Below, piece after piece: positions 35,679 to 42,766 of a stretch of 44,238 nt of DNA. Position 1 is the stretch's first letter. Each line of letters begins with the position of its first letter. The stretch spans positions 1-44,238 of the forward strand of contig JAKQHR010000069.1 in NCBI GenBank assembly GCA_029557905.1, given 5' to 3'. This stretch comes from Verrucomicrobiota bacterium. Lineage in GTDB: Bacteria > Verrucomicrobiota > Kiritimatiellia > JAKQHR01. A program made the translations under genes and the position numbers. The notes under the pieces are model-generated. The model was given only the letters and a program-made list of their open reading frames with translations, was not told where the DNA came from and searched no databases.

Positions 35679-36617
35679 ATGCGGATTGTTTTCATGGGAT
35701 CAGATGAACTGGCGTGCCCGTCGCTGCGCATGCTGATGGCGCGTGCGCAGGACGAGCTGGCGGCGGTGATCACGCAGCCGGACCGGCCGAAGGGGCGCCG
35801 GCGGCAGCCGGCCCCCTGTCCCCTGAAGGCGCTGGCCGGGCAGTATGCCCCGCTTCGGATTCTGACTCCGGAGAAAATGAACGAACCGGCCCTGCTGGAA
35901 GAGCTGAGGGCGCTGCGGCCGGATATTTTTGTTGTGGTGGCCTATGGGGGCTACATCCCGCAGGCCGTGCTGAAGATCGCGCCGAAGGGCGGCATCAATC
36001 TCCATCCCTCGCTGCTCCCGAAATATCGCGGGGCGGCTCCTGTGCAGCAGGCGATCGCCTGCGGGGAAACGGTTTCGGGCGTGACCATCCTGTATGTGGC
36101 GGAGGAACTGGATGCGGGCGATATCATCCTTCAGGAAGCCATGCCGATTGAGGACGAGGACACCGGCGTGACCCTGTTCGCGCGGGCCGCCGAACAGGGA
36201 GCTTCCCTGCTGGGCCGCGCGCTGGATTTGTTTGAGCGCGGGGAGGTGAGTGCCGTCAGGCAGAATCCGGACCAGGCGACCTATGTGACCAGGCTCAAGA
36301 AGGAGGATGGCCGCATAGTCTGGGAGATGCCTGCGCGCCAGATTCGCAACCGGATTCGAGGCTTTCAGCCGTGGCCGGTGTGTTATTTTGAGTGGCCGAA
36401 GGGATCTGGTCTTTTTGTGAAAGTTTTCAAAGCGGCCCTTGAACAGGGCACCGGCCAACCGGGCGAGGTTATTGATATTCAGGGGGAGGGCCCGGTAGTG
36501 GCCGCCGGTGAAAGCGCTCTCCGCCTGCTGGAGGTCCAGCCGGGAGGCCGGTCCGTCATGAGCGGAAAATCCTTTCTGTGCGGACATGCGATGCGGCCCG
36601 GTGTAATACTGGGATAA
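35679..36617 (+). CDS. fmt: Methionyl-tRNA formyltransferase
   Basis: The 312-residue enzyme formylates initiator Met-tRNA. The N-terminal formyltransferase fold shows RIVFMGSDELACPSL, ITQPDRPKGRRRQPAP (with the charged loop that wraps the tRNA acceptor), VVVAYGGYIPQAVL, the catalytic Asn/His in NLHPSLLPKYRGAAPVQQAI and the Asp in EELDAGDIIL. The C-terminal domain from about residue 205 includes RIRGFQPWPVCYFEW. ATG 35679 is chosen because the family motif starts there; about 100 codons of open frame upstream run antisense through pabB and are not coding. No strong Shine-Dalgarno sequence is visible. It is divergent from pabB. No def gene lies beside it here, unlike in many genomes. Confidence 0.95.
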   Translation: MRIVFMGSDELACPSLRMLMARAQDELAAVITQPDRPKGRRRQPAPCPLKALAGQYAPLRILTPEKMNEPALLEELRALRPDIFVVVAYGGYIPQAVLKIAPKGGINLHPSLLPKYRGAAPVQQAIACGETVSGVTILYVAEELDAGDIILQEAMPIEDEDTGVTLFARAAEQGASLLGRALDLFERGEVSAVRQNPDQATYVTRLKKEDGRIVWEMPARQIRNRIRGFQPWPVCYFEWPKGSGLFVKVFKAALEQGTGQPGEVIDIQGEGPVVAAGESALRLLEVQPGGRSVMSGKSFLCGHAMRPGVILG

Positions 36618-36660
36618 TCAGAAGGGCCCCGCAATCGGAGGGAAGAGCTGTGCGGACCCG

Positions 36661-38616
36661 TTACTGATGCTGGTTCAGCTTGTCCCGGATTTTTTCAGGG
36701 GTATCGCTGAATTCGGCCGCTTTTTCCCAGGCTTCGATGGCTTTCTCTTTCTCACCGAGCTTCATATACACGTCGCCAAGGTGATCAAGAATTTCAGCCT
36801 CGTCGGGCGCGAATTCGATGGCTTTCTCGATCTCCTCGAGCGCCGCCCGGTATTTTCCCTGTTTGAAGTATATCCATCCGAGGGTGTCGAGATAGGCCGC
36901 GTTGTCGGGGTCTGATTCCAGAGCGGTTTGAATATACTGCAGCGCCCGGGGCAGCTGGATCCCTTTCTCCGCCCAGATGTAGGCAAGGTAGTTGTATGCG
37001 TCGGCATAAGAGGGATCCAGTTCGATGCACTGCTCAAGCAGTTTCACGGCGCGGTCGAACTGGCCGGCTCTTTCGCAGCTGGCTCCGTACCAGAAGCAGA
37101 AGTAGGCGCGCGATCCGTTGGTGACGCCGGTCTCGCGATGAAGAGCCTCCGCCAGTTCAAAGTGCGAAATCGCCTCATGATAATCCTTTCGCATATGGTG
37201 GAGCAGTCCCAGATACATCAGGACATCCGCCTTGATCGCGCCAGTAACCGGCGTGACATGCAGTGTGCGCTCCACCGCGTCCCGGACGGCGTCTTCGTCC
37301 CGGCGGAACATCAATGCAATATAGGTGCCGAGCAGCTCGGGATTCGCAGTGGCCGCCCGGGCCAGTCGCTCACCGGCGGCGTTGTAGTCCCCTGTGAACT
37401 GCAGTGCGATCGCATAGTGCAGATGGAAAAGCCCGTCGGCCTGCATCTGCGCTGCTTCCTGCAGCTTCTCCGCCTGCCCGAAGAAATCAACGGCCCGGGT
37501 GTAATTGGACTGGGCGAGAAAGGTGTAGGCCATGAGCTCCGTCAGCCGCAGATTCTCCGGATTGGCCGCCAGCCCGTCTTCGAGTGTCTGAATGGATTTT
37601 GCGGGCTCGTCATCAAGATAGAGCAGCGCCAGGCGCAGGTAAACCTCCGCCTCGTCGGGTTCTTCTTTCATGATCAGCCGGTAGTTGAGAATGGCGTTCT
37701 CCCGGTCCCCGATGTTTTCATACAGGGTTCCCAGAAACATGTAGACTTCCGGATTGGACGGCAGCTGCTCCGAGATTTCCCGCATCGTTTGGATGGCCTG
37801 GCCCTGCTGCTGGTTGGCGGCAAAACTCAGAGCCAGTTTTCTCTTCACCTGCAGGTTGTTCGGCTCCAGGCGGTCCACCATGACATAGCACTCGATTGCT
37901 TTTTCAAGCTGATCGGTCAGGATGTGCAAATCGCCGAGCTGCATCAGGAGAGCGGCATTATCCGGCTCTTCGGCCGCCGCCCGATTCAGGACATGAATGG
38001 CTTTCTCGCGCAGCAGGGCGGCCTCTTCCGGGGCCGCTTCGGCCGATCTTGAGGTATACAGATAGGCCAGCATCGGAAGAATTTCCGACAGGTCCTTTGC
38101 CCGTTCCGCGCCCCGCTCAAGGGTCTTGACGGCCTCGTCCTTGGCCCCGGTCCGGTTGTAGAGCGTGGCCAGCTCGTAATAGGCCCGGGAATCTTCCGGA
38201 TTTCTGCGGATCAGTTCCCGGTAGGTGTCGCGGGCTTCGTTGTTGCGTCCGGCCGCCTGATACATGAACGCCAGCCAGATTCTGGGATCGCCCGCCTTAG
38301 GTTCGCGGTCGCACAGCTGCTGGATGATCGCGATGGCCTGATCCGGCTGCTGCTGCCGGATGCAGCTCATGGCCGCAATCATATACAGGGAATGACGCCC
38401 GGGCTCGTGCTCGATCGCCTTCAGAAAGCACTCGGTCGCCTGCGCGTGACGGTCCTGCATCTGGTGAATCAGCCCCTGACTGTAATATGCGAGGGCCTCC
38501 GCGCGGTTGAAACGGGGCTTCGCCGCCGGTTTTACGGATGCACATCCCAAAGCATGCGCAAGGCATGCCGTCAGCAGGCCTGTTCGCACAAAGCCGCGTA
38601 TTGCACCGCATGGCAT
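36661..38616 (-). CDS. Large TPR-repeat lipoprotein
   Basis: The 651-residue product starts with a lipoprotein signal (RTGLLTACLAHALGC, lipobox Cys at residue 25). A continuous array of tetratricopeptide repeats follows to the end, for example EALAYYSQGLIHQMQDRHAQATECFLKAIEHEPG, SRAYYELATLYNRTGAKDEAVKTLERG and AAYLDTLGWIYFKQGKYRAALEEIEKAIEFAPDEAEILDHLGDVYMKLGEKEKAIEAWEKA. At least a dozen repeats can be seen. The architecture resembles outer-membrane assembly or secretion scaffolds; no enzyme domain is present. It lies downstream of the small basic ribosomal-type gene and hisG on the same strand. The partner is unknown. Confidence 0.88.
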   Translation of the reverse strand: MPCGAIRGFVRTGLLTACLAHALGCASVKPAAKPRFNRAEALAYYSQGLIHQMQDRHAQATECFLKAIEHEPGRHSLYMIAAMSCIRQQQPDQAIAIIQQLCDREPKAGDPRIWLAFMYQAAGRNNEARDTYRELIRRNPEDSRAYYELATLYNRTGAKDEAVKTLERGAERAKDLSEILPMLAYLYTSRSAEAAPEEAALLREKAIHVLNRAAAEEPDNAALLMQLGDLHILTDQLEKAIECYVMVDRLEPNNLQVKRKLALSFAANQQQGQAIQTMREISEQLPSNPEVYMFLGTLYENIGDRENAILNYRLIMKEEPDEAEVYLRLALLYLDDEPAKSIQTLEDGLAANPENLRLTELMAYTFLAQSNYTRAVDFFGQAEKLQEAAQMQADGLFHLHYAIALQFTGDYNAAGERLARAATANPELLGTYIALMFRRDEDAVRDAVERTLHVTPVTGAIKADVLMYLGLLHHMRKDYHEAISHFELAEALHRETGVTNGSRAYFCFWYGASCERAGQFDRAVKLLEQCIELDPSYADAYNYLAYIWAEKGIQLPRALQYIQTALESDPDNAAYLDTLGWIYFKQGKYRAALEEIEKAIEFAPDEAEILDHLGDVYMKLGEKEKAIEAWEKAAEFSDTPEKIRDKLNQHQ

Positions 38617-38655
38617 AATGGCTTCCCCGGAACAGGTTGTCAGGCCGCAGGCGGC

Positions 38656-38745
38656 CTATTTCTTCTTGTGTCTGTCTGCGCGGAGGCGTTTGCGCCGCTT
38701 GTGCTTCGCCATTTTCTTGATCCGCTGCTTTTTGATGCTGCCCAT
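38656..38745 (-). CDS. 29-residue AURKAIP1/COX24 (bS22-like) small ribosomal protein
   Basis: A short frame beginning MGSIKKQRIKKMAKHKRRKRL and ending RADRHKKK, then TAG, is encoded between hisG and the TPR gene. It has AGGAG nine bases before the ATG. About 60% of the residues are Lys or Arg. The pattern MGS-x-x-K-K-x-R-x-K-x-M-x-K-x-K-H/R-R-K-x-L-R matches the tiny AURKAIP1/COX24 domain proteins, including the bS22-type small-subunit proteins known from other phyla, where the peptide sits near the decoding centre. It falls below common length cutoffs and is easily missed. The function assignment is by motif recognition; the reading frame itself is well supported. Confidence 0.85.
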   Translation of the reverse strand: MGSIKKQRIKKMAKHKRRKRLRADRHKKK

Positions 38746-38773
38746 AAGGGTGTGCTCCTGTATTCCTTCAACT

Positions 38774-38789
38774 CACGACCTGAGTCGTG
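38774..38789. other. Small hairpin between hisG and the mini-gene
   Basis: CACGAC (38774-38779), loop CTGA and GTCGTG (38784-38789) form a six-bp stem. No T-tract follows on the minus strand, so it is more likely an RNA-processing or stability site than a terminator. Confidence 0.3.
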
Positions 38790-38801
38790 GTCATAGATTA
38801 A

Positions 38802-39674
38802 CTATGGAATGACTTTATTCAATCCAATTTCAATAATTCCTTCGGCGCCCGCCGCCTTGAGCTGCGGCAAAATTTCCCGGACGAAGGATTCCTCCACCAC
38901 CGACTCCACCGAACACCAGCCGTCGCTGCTGAGCGCGCTGACCGTGGGGGCATGCAGCGAGGGGAGCAGACGGGTGACGGTGTCCAGATTATCCCTGTTC
39001 ACGTTCATTTTCAGAAGCACCCGGCTCTCGGCCGCCAGCGCGCCGTTCAGAAGAAGCGCCAGCTGGCTGATCTTCTGCTTCTTCCATTTGTCGGCCCAGG
39101 CGGCCTTGTTGGCAATCAGGCGGGTGGTGGATTCCTGCACGGTTTCCACAATGCGCAGGTTGTTGGCCCGGAGGGACGAGCCGGTTTCGGTGATTTCCAC
39201 AATGGCGTCCACCAGCTCGGGAGCCTTCACCTCGGTCGCGCCCCAGGAGAATTCCACTTCCGCCTTCACCTTGTTCTTGTCCAGATAGCGCTTCGTCAGG
39301 CCGACCGCCTCGGTTGCAATGCGCTTGCCCTGCAGGTCTTTAACCGACTGGATGGGCGAGTCATTGGGCACGGCCAGCACCCAGCGCACGGGGCGCATGC
39401 CCTGCTTGGCATAGACCAGATCGGTCACTTCCACGACATCGGATCCGTTTTCCAGAATCCAGTCATGTCCGGTCATGCCGACATCCAGCATGCCGTGCTC
39501 GACATAGCGGCTGATTTCCTGGGCCCGGATCAGCCGCGCCTCGATTTCGGGATCGTCCACGACGGGAACATAGGAGCGGGACCCCAGCTTGATGCTGAAT
39601 CCGGCCTTCTTCATCAGAAGGAACGTGGTTTCCTGCAGACTCCCCTTGGGAAGTCCCAGTACAATCTTATTCAT
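38802..39674 (-). CDS. hisG: ATP phosphoribosyltransferase, long form
   Basis: The 290-residue enzyme catalyses the first histidine step (ATP + PRPP). The N-terminal catalytic part shows [62 protein letters not shown] and the PRPP loop [21 protein letters not shown] (E-T-G-x-S/T-L-R-A-N). From about residue 213 comes the ACT-like C-terminal regulatory domain of the long form ([19 protein letters not shown] to [13 protein letters not shown]), which mediates histidine feedback inhibition and removes the need for HisZ. No other his genes are adjacent. The start is the ATG at 39674. Confidence 0.96.
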   Translation of the reverse strand: MNKIVLGLPKGSLQETTFLLMKKAGFSIKLGSRSYVPVVDDPEIEARLIRAQEISRYVEHGMLDVGMTGHDWILENGSDVVEVTDLVYAKQGMRPVRWVLAVPNDSPIQSVKDLQGKRIATEAVGLTKRYLDKNKVKAEVEFSWGATEVKAPELVDAIVEITETGSSLRANNLRIVETVQESTTRLIANKAAWADKWKKQKISQLALLLNGALAAESRVLLKMNVNRDNLDTVTRLLPSLHAPTVSALSSDGWCSVESVVEESFVREILPQLKAAGAEGIIEIGLNKVIP

Positions 39675-39771
39675 GGCTGACCTCTGCGTTCATCTAGTTA
39701 ACAAAGCGCCGGATGATAGACCAGATTGCGGATTCCGTCCATACCCGAAGCGTCTTTTTTCCGGGGTGCTG

Positions 39772-39799
39772 TTGACTTGTACTTAAAAGACGCTATTCT
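39772..39799 (+). promoter_or_regulatory. Promoter of tRNA-Val
   Basis: TTGACT (39772-39777), a 16-bp spacer and TATTCT (39794-39799) lie 15 bp before the mature tRNA 5' end. This places transcription start close to the tRNA with a short leader. Confidence 0.7.
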
Positions 39800-39813
39800 G
39801 CGCCAACATCGTC

Positions 39814-39889
39814 GGGCGGTTAGCTCAATTGGTAGAGCGCCACGTTTACACCGTGGATGTTACAGGTTCGAGTCCTGTACCGCCCACCA
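39814..39889 (+). tRNA. tRNA-Val (anticodon UAC)
   Basis: The 76-nt cloverleaf is complete: acceptor GGGCGGT/ACCGCCC, D arm GCTC-AATTGGTA-GAGC, anticodon stem CCACG/CGTGG with loop TTTACAC (anticodon TAC at 39847-39849), variable loop ATGTT, T arm ACAGG-TTCGAGT-CCTGT, discriminator A and an encoded CCA. All stems pair perfectly. It is transcribed from its own promoter and marks the left border of an AT-richer accessory stretch. Confidence 0.97.
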
Positions 39890-39906
39890 GCCCTCTATTC
39901 CAAAAA

Positions 39907-39981
39907 AAAGCCTCAAAAATGGCCTAAAAACGTCCAAAAATGCCCAAAAACAGCCAAAAAACACCAAAAAATGCAAAAAAA
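39907..39981. repeat. Array of helically phased A-tracts, copy 2
   Basis: Runs of five to seven A start at 39915, 39926, 39936, 39946, 39956, 39966 and 39975, spaced 9-11 bp, preceded by an eight-A run at 39902. The spacers are GCC/CGT/TGC/CAC words as in the array upstream of mreB. AAAGCCTCAAAAA (39907-39919) and a 17-base word at 39957-39973 are identical to 26363-26375 and 26453-26469. Confidence 0.85.
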
Positions 39982-40312
39982 TCAGTTTGAACTACGAAAA
40001 TTACGAAATGCGCGAAAATGGAGTGCCGCATTCCATTGGTATGTATTTCTGCCTTCATGAGTTCCTGATTCAATTCCCGGAATTTTATATGGAACTCAAG
40101 AACTCACGAAATCAACTCCGATCCGCGCAAATTCCTTTTGCTTTTGGAGGAAAGTTTGGAAAATGGCTTGCAACAACTGGACAACTGTGCGAACAATGAG
40201 TTCCAGAAAGGCGGGGTGTTTGAATGACCCCGGTTTATCAACGGAGTCTCGTAAAGAGACTGTAAACAAAATCTGAATATCGCGTAATCGCAAGATTCGC
40301 TCCCACGGAAAA

Positions 40313-40400
40313 CCACGAATTTTCAGATGAAGGAACGAACTGGCGGGGACGCGCCCAATCGGGCGCGGCCCTGTTTCATGTTCCTTCAGGGGCTTCGTGG
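40313..40400. repeat. 88-bp three-block inverted repeat
   Basis: CCACGAA (40313-40319) pairs with TTCGTGG (40394-40400). TGAAGGAAC (40328-40336) pairs with GTTCCTTCA (40380-40388). CGCGCCC (40350-40356) pairs with GGGCGCG (40361-40367) around a four-base loop. The blocks share nearly one centre, giving a long interrupted hairpin in RNA or a cruciform in DNA. It could be a miniature mobile element or a structured RNA. Confidence 0.7.
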
Positions 40401-40411
40401 TCCCTCCGTGG

Positions 40412-40443
40412 GGCGTGGACGGGTGTCCGCGCCTCTTTTTTTT
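40412..40443 (+). terminator. Intrinsic terminator-like hairpin
   Basis: GGCGTGGAC (40412-40420) and GTCCGCGCC (40425-40433) form a nine-bp stem with one G-U pair and loop GGGT, followed by TC and eight T residues. No plus-strand protein gene precedes it; the only known upstream transcription unit is tRNA-Val. This suggests an unannotated transcript ending here. Confidence 0.65.
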
Positions 40444-40591
40444 AGTCATTCGGGCTTTCAGGCTGAAAACTAAAAGGCCCAAAAATAAGAACAGGTACGA
40501 GTGGATTATAAGCGAAGACTGATGTTCGGCGAAGATGAAGATGGGCACATCCAAGCCGACACGACAAAACAATGCCCACGAGGAGACAGCA

Positions 40592-41272
40592 ATGAAGAAG
40601 GTAGTGATTAGCTTACTGGTGATTGGAGTGCTGGTGACGGGTGTATATGGATCGTCTGAAAAAAGCACAGAACTCAAACTCGGTGGTGAAGCAATATTTC
40701 CCGGACAGGATGACGATTGGGATAAGGGATATGGTGCATCAGCCCGGGTTATATTCTGGCGGACGAGTGAACTGGGTCTTGCTCTCTCTATTGGTGTTCA
40801 AAAGTGGGATGTGAACGACGAAATGTATACATACAGCGAATATCTCGGATCTGGGATTGGTTACGGCTATGCTGGGGGCCTGGAGGGTGATGCGACAATG
40901 GTCCCCGTTGGTGCATCAGGGTTGTACATAATTCCCGTCGGAAAAAATGCATCTCTCACTCTGGAGGGGGGACTTCGGTATGTAATCATGAACTCTAACG
41001 TGAAGTATGTCGAAGCCGAAGCTCTTGCAGATACTTATGGTAACGTACTTGGCGCTTCCTATTCGTATGATGTGGACTTCGATAACGGAATCGTTGGTAT
41101 AATTGGTGCCGATTTTGACATCGAGTTGAGCCCGGGCTTCCGGCTATTCGCCGGGGCCGGTTATCAAATTGATTTGCTCAAAGGTGATACTGAAGCTGAT
41201 GGCGTTGACATTGACTATGAAAATGAATTGAAAGGTGCGTTTATCCGCGCCGGATTAGCTTGGGATTTGTAA
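40592..41272 (+). CDS. Outer-membrane beta-barrel-like protein
   Basis: The 226-residue product has a signal peptide MKKVVISLLVIGVLVTGVYG, cleaved before SSEKS. The mature part alternates polar and hydrophobic residues as in small beta-barrels: LKLGGEAIF, SARVIFW, LGLALSIGVQKW, ASLTLEGGLRYVI, FRLFAGAGYQIDLL and GAFIRAGLAWDL. About eight strands are plausible, as in OmpA/OmpX-type barrels, and loops are Asp/Glu/Gly-rich. The chain ends in Leu, not the usual Phe/Trp. ATG 40592 has GAGGAGA eight bases upstream; a longer form starting at 40535 is not supported. It is more AT-rich than neighbouring core genes. Function unknown. Confidence 0.75.
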   Translation: MKKVVISLLVIGVLVTGVYGSSEKSTELKLGGEAIFPGQDDDWDKGYGASARVIFWRTSELGLALSIGVQKWDVNDEMYTYSEYLGSGIGYGYAGGLEGDATMVPVGASGLYIIPVGKNASLTLEGGLRYVIMNSNVKYVEAEALADTYGNVLGASYSYDVDFDNGIVGIIGADFDIELSPGFRLFAGAGYQIDLLKGDTEADGVDIDYENELKGAFIRAGLAWDL

Positions 41273-41285
41273 CGAGTTCCAAAGG

Positions 41286-41333
41286 CCTGTGGGGGACGGC
41301 TCACCTAAAGTGGGTTCACCGTCCCCTGACAGG
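41286..41333. repeat. REP-like imperfect palindrome after the barrel gene
   Basis: CCTGT (41286-41290) and GGGGACGG (41292-41299) pair with CCGTCCCC (41319-41326) and ACAGG (41329-41333). Inner GG/CC pairs lie around CTAAAGTG. No T-tract follows. The GGGGACGG...CCGTCCCC wording resembles extragenic palindromes mobilised by REP-associated tyrosine transposases (general knowledge); no transposase is present here. Confidence 0.6.
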
Positions 41334-41473
41334 TTGACCCAAAAATCCGCCGGGCCCCATCTCGGCTGCAAGGGCCGGCCGCTGAAGATGATATTGAGCT
41401 TATAATCTTTGAGCTAATGATGACATGAGGGAAATCTCATGTTTGCGGGCGCAGATTGTTGCGAGATATTCGT

Positions 41474-42226
41474 ATGAATAATAACGAACCGAAGGGGATC
41501 ACGTTTCAGCCGGATATTTATCCGAAGGTGCTGTCGTTACTGCCGCCCGCGCCAGCTCGTGTCCTGGATGTGGGTGCGGGGGAAGGCTTTTTCTGCGGGC
41601 AGCTTCGCGACCGTGGCTATCAAGTAGAGGCGTGTGACTTTCTTCAGGAGAATTTCAAGCTGAAGGATGTTCTGTTCCACAAAGGTGATTTGAACTGTGG
41701 AGTTCCATTGCCCGATAATCAATTTGATGTCGTCGTTTCCATTGAAGTGATTGAACACATCGAGAATCATGTCCGCTTCATCAGTGAATTGATGCGGGTA
41801 CTGAGGCCGGGAGGAATGATCATCCTTACGACACCCAATATTCTGAGTTTACCGTCACGTTGGCACTTTTTCCTATATGGGTACACAGACTGTGCGCCGC
41901 GGCCACTGGATCCTACACTTGACGCTTATTACATGCAGCACATCAACCCCATAGGGATGGATCAAATTCAATTTCTTGTTGAGCGGTTTGGCGGAGAAAT
42001 CTCGGACTTGTCCACGAATCGCATTCGACGAAGCGCGTGGCTTCCGTATCTTCTCCTCAAACCGATTCTCACCTTGTGGCTGCGGGGGAAACTGCTTCGA
42101 AAAGAGTATAAATCCTTTCAGCCCCTCTACAGTCGCAACATTCAATGGATGCTGCACCGCGCGAACTTAATGGGTCGAATTACAATCGTTGTGGGACGGA
42201 AGAGTGCAAGTCGGAGTCAGACCTAG
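41474..42226 (+). CDS. Class I SAM-dependent methyltransferase
   Basis: The 250-residue product has motif I VLDVGAGEGFFCGQL, a motif II acidic residue in YQVEACDF, motif III-like FDVVVSIEVIEHIENH and LMRVLRPGGMIILTTPN, i.e. the Methyltransf_11/12 type. The second half has an HINPIGMDQIQFLVERFGG block common in methyltransferases near polysaccharide or secondary-metabolite genes, plus a hydrophobic helix SAWLPYLLLKPILTLWLR that might touch the membrane. The substrate is unknown. ATG 41474 is preferred over in-frame TTG codons at 41456/41459; no clear Shine-Dalgarno sequence is present. It stands alone in the AT-rich stretch, consistent with horizontal acquisition. Confidence 0.85.
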   Translation: MNNNEPKGITFQPDIYPKVLSLLPPAPARVLDVGAGEGFFCGQLRDRGYQVEACDFLQENFKLKDVLFHKGDLNCGVPLPDNQFDVVVSIEVIEHIENHVRFISELMRVLRPGGMIILTTPNILSLPSRWHFFLYGYTDCAPRPLDPTLDAYYMQHINPIGMDQIQFLVERFGGEISDLSTNRIRRSAWLPYLLLKPILTLWLRGKLLRKEYKSFQPLYSRNIQWMLHRANLMGRITIVVGRKSASRSQT

Positions 42227-42502
42227 ACAAATAGACAGAGCAGAGGGGTCTGTTCATGCGTTGCTGCCTTGCATTTTACATGCCGTGATTTCTGGGTTTG
42301 CGATTCCGGGTTGAGTCCGGGCGGGATAATCATTTCCTGATTTCCTGAGTTCCAGATTGTATCCGTATCCTCCCAGAATGTGCCTCCGATGCGTCCGGGG
42401 AGGTGCTGACATCACGGATGAACAAGAGGATTCCCCGCGGATAGCAAAGCCGTCCCACGGATAACGGAAAAGGTGAAGTGCAGAACATGTCCGCCAATGC
42501 CT

Positions 42503-42525
42503 GATATATCACATAGTGATATATC
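42503..42525. promoter_or_regulatory. Perfect palindrome GATATATCAC-ATA-GTGATATATC
   Basis: Ten-base arms with a three-base centre match the shape of a dimeric-repressor operator. It lies about 190 bp upstream of the -35 element of the ferritin-like gene and about 275 bp after the methyltransferase stop, so its target gene is uncertain. Confidence 0.45.
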
Positions 42526-42691
42526 GCTGGATTTTTGATATCGGACGATGGGTGACTTGTTGTCCAAATGGGTGTTGGCTCGGCAGGGATTGATTTTTTG
42601 AGAACAGCCGGGCAGCAGAACTTTTCGTGCTTTTCGCATGTTTTGTAGTTTGTGAAGCTCCGGATTGCATGCGCGGTTGTTTCCCTGTTGC

Positions 42692-42720
42692 TTGACTTCC
42701 GTTTCTGTCTGCGTCACACT
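42692..42720 (+). promoter_or_regulatory. Possible promoter of the ferritin-like gene
   Basis: TTGACT, a 17-bp spacer and CACACT (three of six matches) lie 46 bp before the start codon. The -35 is good and the -10 weak, suggesting activated or stress-dependent expression. Confidence 0.4.
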
Positions 42721-42766
42721 GTGTTCAGTTTGAAACGTTAACCACGTAATCAACCGGAGGTGTGTT

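Larger units (their letters stand above)
39890..40591. other. About 700 bp of AT-rich non-coding DNA after tRNA-Val
   Basis: It holds the second phased A-tract array (39907-39981), a six-bp hairpin AGTCTC/GAGACT (40245-40261), an 88-bp inverted repeat (40313-40400) and an intrinsic terminator-like hairpin (40412-40443). Reading frames across it (one of 193 codons on the minus strand, reaching into the next gene) show no family features and cross the hairpins, so I do not call them. Base composition and the lack of genes contrast with the rest of the window. Confidence 0.7.
42227..42766. other. 540-bp intergenic region before the ferritin-like gene
   Basis: I see no gene. It contains a perfect 10-bp-arm palindrome (42503-42525), a promoter-like TTGACT (42692-42697) with CACACT 17 bp later, and the GGAGGTG ribosome-binding site of the next gene. 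Frames on the minus strand (60 and 113 codons) lack any recognisable features. Confidence 0.7.

Noticed and set aside
39726-40199. 157-codon frame spanning tRNA-Val and the second A-tract array
   Set aside because: It reads through a complete tRNA and the A-tract array, and has no family features or ribosome-binding site.
40096-40677. 193-codon minus-strand frame with a hydrophobic N-terminus
   Set aside because: It runs antisense over the signal peptide of the beta-barrel gene and through the long inverted repeat and terminator; no recognisable domain.
41424-41441. CATGAG/CTCATG palindrome before the methyltransferase
   Set aside because: Only six-bp arms with no T-run; too weak to call a site.
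42412-42753. 113-codon minus-strand frame before the ferritin-like gene
   Set aside because: No recognisable motif, no ribosome-binding site, and it crosses the operator-like palindrome and the promoter of the plus-strand gene.
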